64,000 nucleotides of DNA, from contig CABIXV010000001.1 in assembly GCA_902362775.1 (NCBI GenBank), positions 324,516-388,515 on the forward strand, given 5' to 3'. The position numbers and the translations under genes were made by a program. This document shows positions 60,019 through 64,000 of this stretch, one piece after another. A model generated the notes under the pieces. It was given only the letters and a program-made list of their open reading frames with translations, ran no database searches and was not told the DNA's origin. The first letter of the stretch is position 1, and each line of letters begins with the position of its first letter. Origin of the DNA: Clostridiales bacterium (lineage in GTDB: Bacteria; Bacillota; Clostridia; Oscillospirales; Oscillospiraceae).

Positions 60019-60646
60019 AGCCTTTGCCATTTTCGACATGGACGGGACCCTGGTAGACTCCATGGACTACTGGCGTGGTCTGGCCCGGGAGTATCTGGCC
60101 CGGCAGGGACTTGCCCCCTCCCCCGAGCTACTGGAGCGGATCAAGCCTATGACCATGACCCAGTCGGCGGAGCTGTTCATCCGCACCTTTGGACTGTCCG
60201 GCACTCCCCGAACTCTCGCTGGGGAGATGAACGCCATGATTGAGGCGCACTACCGGGGAGACATCCCCTTGAAAGAGGGGGTTGCCCTCTACCTAGACCG
60301 GCTTCGCCGGGATGGGGTGCGGATGTGCGTGGCCTCAGCCACCGCCCTCCCGCTGATGAAAGCCTGTCTGGATCGGCTGGGGGTGCTGGACTATTTTGAC
60401 TTTCTTCTCTCCTGTGAGGAGGTGGGCTGGGGCAAGGACCGGCCCGACGTGTACCACGAAGCCGCCCGGCGGCTGGGGGCCTCCCCCGGAGAGATCGCCG
60501 TTTACGAGGACGCCCTAGGCGCTGCAAAAACTGCCAAAATGGCGGGGTACTATGTGGTAGCCGTCTACGACGGCGGTACCCAGCCCTGGGAGGAATTGAA
60601 GAAGCTGGCGGATGAAGCCATCGACAACTGGAAGGAGGAAATTTAA
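60011..60646 (+). CDS. HAD-superfamily phosphatase in the thiamine operon
   Basis: This 211-residue HAD hydrolase has motif 1 AIFDMDGTLVDSMDYW, motif 2 MCVASATALP, motif 3 lysine in WGKDRPDVYHEAA and motif 4 VYEDALGAAKTAKMAGY. A subclass I cap is inserted after motif 1. Its substrate is not certain. Within a thi operon it could dephosphorylate thiamine phosphate, HMP-phosphate or another pathway ester. It starts within the thiE stop, an eight-base overlap. Confidence 0.85.
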   Translation: MDKAFAIFDMDGTLVDSMDYWRGLAREYLARQGLAPSPELLERIKPMTMTQSAELFIRTFGLSGTPRTLAGEMNAMIEAHYRGDIPLKEGVALYLDRLRRDGVRMCVASATALPLMKACLDRLGVLDYFDFLLSCEEVGWGKDRPDVYHEAARRLGASPGEIAVYEDALGAAKTAKMAGYYVVAVYDGGTQPWEELKKLADEAIDNWKEEI

Positions 60647-60647
60647 T

Positions 60648-60950
60648 ATGAGCGCAAGCATCGCCATTCAGGTACTGCCCCAAGTGGACAACGATGCCGA
60701 TGTGTGCCGGATCGTGGACCGGGTCATCGACTATATCAAAAGCACCGGACTGAACTATCAGGTGGGCCCTTTTGAAACCACCATCGAAGGGGAGAGCTAC
60801 GACCAACTGATGGATATTGTGAAGGAATGCCAGCATGTGGCCGTTCGGGCAGGAGCGCCCAAGGTCTCGGCCTATGTGAAGGTGGTCTATCGCCCCGACG
60901 GCGAGATTTTGACCATCGACCAGAAAATTGGGAAATATCAGCGGAGCTGA
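60648..60950 (+). CDS. Thiamine-binding protein (YkoF/MTH1187 family)
   Basis: This 100-residue protein is of the MTH1187/YkoF type, known to bind thiamine or its pyrimidine part: SIAIQVLPQVDNDADVCRIVDRVIDYIKSTGLNYQVGPFETTIEGE, then a helical middle and AYVKVVYRPDGEILTIDQKIGKY. GGAGGAAATTT precedes the ATG. It probably buffers or presents a thiamine-pathway ligand; no catalysis is known. Confidence 0.85.
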   Translation: MSASIAIQVLPQVDNDADVCRIVDRVIDYIKSTGLNYQVGPFETTIEGESYDQLMDIVKECQHVAVRAGAPKVSAYVKVVYRPDGEILTIDQKIGKYQRS

Positions 60951-61029
60951 TTTTTCCGCGGCAGCTTGGGGGCACCACCTGCTGTCGCGTAACAAAACCT
61001 CAATGCAAAAAAAGAAAGGAGTTTTCACA

Positions 61030-61827
61030 ATGAAAACAGCATTGACGATCGCTGGGACCGACCCCAGCGGAGGCGCCGGTATCCAGGCCGATATCAAGAC
61101 CATGACCGCCAATGGCGTATACGCCATGAGCGCGGTCACAGCCCTGGTGGCCCAGAATACAACCGGCGTCAAGAGCATCATGGAGGTCACGCCTGAATTT
61201 CTGGCGGAACAGCTGGACTGCGTCTTTACGGACATCATGCCGGACGCGGTAAAGACCGGAATGGTATCCAGCGTGCCTCTGATCCAGGTCATCGCCCGGA
61301 AGCTGAAGGAATACCGAGTGGAGAAGCTGGTGGTGGACCCGGTGATGGTGGCCACCTCCGGCGACCGTCTCATCTCCGAGGAGGCGGTGGATGCCCTGAA
61401 GGCGGAACTGCTCCCCCTAGCCACCGTTCTCACCCCCAACATCCCGGAGGCGGAGGTCCTCTCCGGCATGACCATCCATGGTCCCGAGGACATGGAGCGG
61501 GCCGCCCGCTCCATCAGTAAGCGGTACGGCTGCGCCGTGCTGTGCAAGGGAGGCCACGACCTGAACGACGCCAATGACCTGCTGTGGCGCTCCGGCGAGG
61601 CCAAGTGGTTTTATGGCCGCCGAATCGACAATCCCAATACCCACGGCACCGGCTGCACCCTGTCCTCCGCCATCGCCTCCAACCTGGCCAAGGGCTACGA
61701 CCTAGACACCTCCGTGGAGAGGGCCAAGACCTATCTCTCCAGCGCCCTGGCCTCCATGCTAGACCTGGGGCAGGGAAAAGGGCCGCTGGATCATCTCTTT
61801 AACCTAGAGGGGGAGTTTGTTAAATGA
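61030..61827 (+). CDS. thiD: Hydroxymethylpyrimidine (phosphate) kinase
   Basis: This 265-residue ribokinase-family enzyme phosphorylates HMP and HMP-P. It has LTIAGTDPSGGAGIQADIKTMTANGVYAMSAVTALVAQNT at the start, VVDPVMVATSGDRLIS, LTPNIPEAEVLSG and the anion-hole NTHGTGCTLSSAIASNLAKG. The ATG at 61030 follows AAAGGAGTTTTCAC, with an 80-base gap after the previous gene. Its stop overlaps thiT as ATGA. Confidence 0.97.
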   Translation: MKTALTIAGTDPSGGAGIQADIKTMTANGVYAMSAVTALVAQNTTGVKSIMEVTPEFLAEQLDCVFTDIMPDAVKTGMVSSVPLIQVIARKLKEYRVEKLVVDPVMVATSGDRLISEEAVDALKAELLPLATVLTPNIPEAEVLSGMTIHGPEDMERAARSISKRYGCAVLCKGGHDLNDANDLLWRSGEAKWFYGRRIDNPNTHGTGCTLSSAIASNLAKGYDLDTSVERAKTYLSSALASMLDLGQGKGPLDHLFNLEGEFVK

Positions 61828-62435
61828 CCCCCTCCACCATGATCACCGCTGTCTTTACCGTCGCCTATCTGGCCGTCACCGCCTGGCTGTGCCGGGGACT
61901 GCGCCTAAACACCAGGTCTGTGTGCTACGGCGGATTGACGTGTGCCGCCACCCTGGTTTTGGGCTCCTTTCTGCTCTACCTTCCCACCGGGGCGGCCATC
62001 AGTCCGGGCTCCTGGATTCCCCTGATGCTGCTGGCCCTCACCTATGACTGGCGGCTGGCCTGCGTCACCGGCTGGGTCACTGGTATTCTGGCCATCTTCC
62101 TCATCCCCGCCTGGGCCCCCGTCCACTGGGCCCAGATTTTCGTGGAGCACCTGGTTGCCTTCTCCGCCCTGGGCTATGCCGGGATCTTCGGCAGCGGCAA
62201 GAAATGGAAGGTGCTGTGCGGGGTACTGCTGGCCATCCTGCTGCGGTTCATTGGCCAGATGCTCTCCGGCGTAGTCTTTTTCTCTCAAAACGCCTGGGAC
62301 GGCTGGGGGGCCTGGGGGTACAGCATCACCTACCACCTGTCCTGCAAGATCCCCGAGGGCACCGCTACCACGCTGATTATGCTCGCCCTGCCGCTGAAGA
62401 CCATCCAAAACGCCATAGGAGGGAAACAGTCATGA
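61824..62435 (+). CDS. thiT: ThiT, ECF transporter S component (thiamine)
   Basis: This 203-residue membrane protein has about six helices and ThiT features: AISPGSWIPLMLLALTYDWRLACVTGWVTG, VHWAQIFVEHLVAFSALGYAGIFG and a tryptophan-rich C-terminal AWDGWGAWGYSITYHLSCKIPEG. It brings in thiamine itself using a shared ECF module encoded elsewhere. Its position with thiD and tenA supports this. Confidence 0.9.
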   Translation: MTPSTMITAVFTVAYLAVTAWLCRGLRLNTRSVCYGGLTCAATLVLGSFLLYLPTGAAISPGSWIPLMLLALTYDWRLACVTGWVTGILAIFLIPAWAPVHWAQIFVEHLVAFSALGYAGIFGSGKKWKVLCGVLLAILLRFIGQMLSGVVFFSQNAWDGWGAWGYSITYHLSCKIPEGTATTLIMLALPLKTIQNAIGGKQS

Positions 62436-63112
62436 ACTTTTTAGAGGAGTGCATCCAGGACAGCCTGCCCATCTGGGAGTCCTGCCTGAATACAAAATTT
62501 TTGAAGGGTGTGGCCGATGGCTCTCTCCCCGAGGAGTGCTTCAAGGGCTACATCGTGGACGACAGTCTGTACCTGCGGGAGTATTCCAAGGTATTTGCCT
62601 GGGGGATGATCCACTCCCGGGACATGGCGGAGATCCGTAACTATTACTCCCTGCTCTCCTTTGTCAATGAGAGCGAGGATGCCACCCGACGTTACTACCT
62701 GAAACGCTACGGCATCACGGACGAGGAGATCCAGCCCCTCCCCCTCCGGCCGGAGAATCGGGCCTATGTGGACAGTATGCTGGCCGCCGCCCGGGACGGG
62801 GAGGGGGCCGCCGAGTGCATGATGGCCTGTCTGCCCTGTATGTTGAGCTATGGCTGGATCTTTGGCGAGCTGATCCGCCGCTCCCCCGGAGTGGAAAATA
62901 CTCCCTACTGGCCCTTTGTCCGGGACTACGCCGGCAACCGCTACGACGCCATCTGCCGGGCCTGGTCCGAGTTTACCGACCAGGCCTGCCAAGATCTAGC
63001 ACCGGAGCGGGCAAAAAAGTGCAGGGAGATTTTCCGCGCCTGCTCCCTCCATGAGCTACATTTCTGGGAGATGAGCGCTCACCCCAGGGAGGACCTCCCT
63101 ACATCCCCCTGA
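62432..63112 (+). CDS. tenA: TenA thiaminase II / aminopyrimidine aminohydrolase
   Basis: This 226-residue all-helical salvage enzyme hydrolyses aminopyrimidine thiamine breakdown products to HMP. Seen are ECFKGYIVDDSLYLREYSKVFAWGM near residue 35 and AAECMMACLPCMLSYGWIFGELIRR near 130, which carries the catalytic cysteine of the TenA_C class. Length matches. ATGA overlaps the thiT stop. Confidence 0.94.
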   Translation: MNFLEECIQDSLPIWESCLNTKFLKGVADGSLPEECFKGYIVDDSLYLREYSKVFAWGMIHSRDMAEIRNYYSLLSFVNESEDATRRYYLKRYGITDEEIQPLPLRPENRAYVDSMLAAARDGEGAAECMMACLPCMLSYGWIFGELIRRSPGVENTPYWPFVRDYAGNRYDAICRAWSEFTDQACQDLAPERAKKCREIFRACSLHELHFWEMSAHPREDLPTSP

Positions 63113-63142
63113 AGACTGGATGCAGAAATCGGGAACCTGCAA

Positions 63143-63182
63143 AAACAGAGCCGGGCAGTCCAGGACTGTCCGGCTCTGTTTT
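63143..63182. terminator. Terminator of the thiamine operon
   Basis: A near-perfect inverted repeat (63143-63161 with 63163-63181) carries AAAA on one side and TTTT on the other, so it may serve both directions. Confidence 0.85.
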
Positions 63183-63186
63183 GCCT

Positions 63187-63372
63187 TTACAGGTCCATGG
63201 CCTCGGCCAGGTTTTCCACCGCCTCATTGACCCGCTTGGCGGCCATATGGGCGGCCCGCTTGATCTGTCGGTGGGATGGTGCCATAGTCATGCCCAGGGC
63301 CGCGCCCGCCGCCATTCCAGTGGCCACGCCCAGAACAAATTTTCCGCATCCTCCACAACCGCTGTTGTTCAT
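63187..63372 (-). CDS. Small glycine-rich protein of unknown function
   Basis: This 61-residue protein starts MNNSGCGGCGKFVLGVATGM. It has a Cys-rich glycine head, one hydrophobic helix (VATGMAAGAALGMTMA) and a helical basic tail (HRQIKRAAHMAAKRVNEAVENLAEAM). It resembles small YtxH-style envelope proteins. The ATG at 63372 follows GCGAGGAGA; upstream codons are AT-rich and unlikely coding. Function is unknown. Confidence 0.6.
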   Translation of the reverse strand: MNNSGCGGCGKFVLGVATGMAAGAALGMTMAPSHRQIKRAAHMAAKRVNEAVENLAEAMDL

Positions 63373-63591
63373 TCTCCTCGCTCCTTCCCTGTTTTCAAAA
63401 GGCGTGGAACGCTTTGTTCCACGCACCATTATTCTTTCCCAAAATTTCAAAAAATCTGTTGTCAAATTTTTAGCAGCTTCCTGCTACACCCCGCATTCTG
63501 GTAAAACTTGCGGCAAAAATATAAATTTCTCTTTTTGCCACATCTCCACAAATCCGCACGGTCGTCATATCATTTATGGTTGCCAAGCAAA

Positions 63592-63628
63592 AGAAGGGGC
63601 CGCTCCATGATGGAGCGGCCCCTTTGCC
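63592..63628. terminator. Terminator of the SLH gene
   Basis: GGGGCCGCTCCAT with its mirror (63596-63608, 63611-63623) is followed on the minus strand by TCTTTTG. 63373-63591 is AT-rich with no gene I can support. Confidence 0.75.
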
Positions 63629-63654
63629 AGTACACGATTGGAATAAAATCGGCC

Positions 63655-64000
63655 TTACTTTGCGATATCCTCACAGAAGTTCATGAAGATCTGTGCTACC
63701 TCGGCGCGGGTGGCCCCAGCGGTAGGCGCCAGGGTGTTGTTCCCCTTGCCGGACAGCAGACCGGCGTTCACCGCCCAGTCCATGGCCTTCACGGCATAGC
63801 TGGAGATGGAGGAGGCGTCCAGATAGCCCTCTGTCCCCTTGCCGCTCTGGCTGGTCTTGTACCCCTCGTTCTGGGCGTAGCGGTACAGGATGGCCGCCAG
63901 CTGCTCCCGTGTAATGGGATCGTTGGGGCCGAAGGTGTCGCCGTAGCCGGACACGATGCCCTCACCGGCCGCCCAGGAAATGGCGTCGGCGTACCAGGCG
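63655..64000 (-). CDS. S-layer homology (SLH) domain protein, C-terminal part (gene continues past the window)
   Basis: The visible ~115 residues are two SLH units: AWYADAISWAAGEGIVSGYG, FGPNDPITREQLAAILYRYAQ, then AVKAMDWAVNAGLLSGKGN and PTAGATRAEVAQIFMNFCEDI. SLH modules bind pyruvylated wall polymers and anchor large surface proteins. The N-terminal function domains lie beyond position 64000, so only the anchor can be named. Confidence 0.9.
   Translation of the reverse strand, partial: AWYADAISWAAGEGIVSGYGDTFGPNDPITREQLAAILYRYAQNEGYKTSQSGKGTEGYLDASSISSYAVKAMDWAVNAGLLSGKGNNTLAPTAGATRAEVAQIFMNFCEDIAK

Noticed and set aside
60177..61604. 475-codon minus-strand frame across thi genes
   Set aside because: Antisense of three real genes; Ser/Arg-rich translation without domains.

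Overview
This 64 kb window looks like a chromosomal segment of a high-GC, spore-forming Firmicute of the class Clostridia, most like the Oscillospiraceae (Flavonifractor / Lawsonibacter / Pseudoflavonifractor-type gut bacteria). The reasons are a spoIIA sporulation operon, Bacillus/Clostridium-style control elements (a T-box, a yybP-ykoY riboswitch, a TPP riboswitch, a GAAC-N4-GTTC LexA box, ARG boxes), consistent AGGAGG ribosome binding sites, GC-rich third codon positions, an S-layer-homology protein and a two-gene SufC/SufB-like system. The placement is inferred from gene content, since no rRNA gene is present. I see no insertion sequence, prophage, integrase or CRISPR array.

Layout. 1-2.1 kb: the 3' end of a non-specific nuclease gene and a von Willebrand A surface-type protein. 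2.4-3.4 kb: tRNA-Leu(CAG), with a divergent manganese-riboswitch-controlled mntP. 3.4-8.2 kb (minus): an XRE regulator, two GNAT acetyltransferases, a COG2426 membrane protein, a small membrane protein and RecD2 helicase, reading from a promoter that overlaps a divergent promoter at a palindrome. 8.5-16.3 kb (minus): a compact six-gene unit under a LexA-type box, uvrB-traX-ybaK-tfoX-CPCC/DUF3788-uvrA, whose 3' end is tandemly repeated. 16.3-18.2 kb: radC, a zinc-ribbon-like protein and pyrE, with a second copy of the pyrE 3' end. 18.3-21.4 kb: a KdpD/KdpE-like two-component pair, a probable structured small RNA and a PH-domain-like membrane protein. The last two lie behind promoters sharing one motif.

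21.5-25.7 kb: spoIIAA-spoIIAB-sigF, a MATE exporter, an exported coiled-coil protein and a MazF-type RNase. 25.9-29.9 kb: alanine racemase, a lipoprotein, the NAD(P)HX repair enzyme Nnr and an unknown protein. 30-31.7 kb: sufC with a sufB/D-like gene. 32.2-37.5 kb: a T-box leader followed by a polysaccharide deacetylase lipoprotein, pheS and pheT. 37.6-39.9 kb: a threonine-aldolase-like enzyme and an ECF sigma/anti-sigma pair.

40-48.8 kb (minus): a nearly complete arginine cluster argG-argH-argC-argJ-(membrane protein)-argB-(small ORF)-argD-argF behind ARG boxes. It turns glutamate into arginine by the acetyl-cycling ArgJ route. 49.5-56.3 kb (minus): pstS-pstC-pstA-pstB-phoU-phoB-phoR behind PHO boxes, coupling high-affinity phosphate uptake to its own sensing. 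56.4-57.7 kb: a DUF378 protein, cytidine deaminase and a pentapeptide-repeat protein. 57.8-63.1 kb: a TPP-riboswitch thiamine salvage operon, thiW-thiM-thiE-HAD phosphatase-thiamine-binding protein-thiD-thiT-tenA, with no de novo thiC or thiG in view. The window ends in a small glycine-rich protein and the C-terminus of an SLH-domain protein.

Most worth a second look: the small RNA with duplicated CU-rich loops beside the KdpE-like regulator, the SOS operon whose uvrB and uvrA enclose four accessory genes, the 3'-end duplications after uvrA and pyrE, the T-box in front of a cell-wall deacetylase, and an internal copy of the tRNA-binding domain in PheT.
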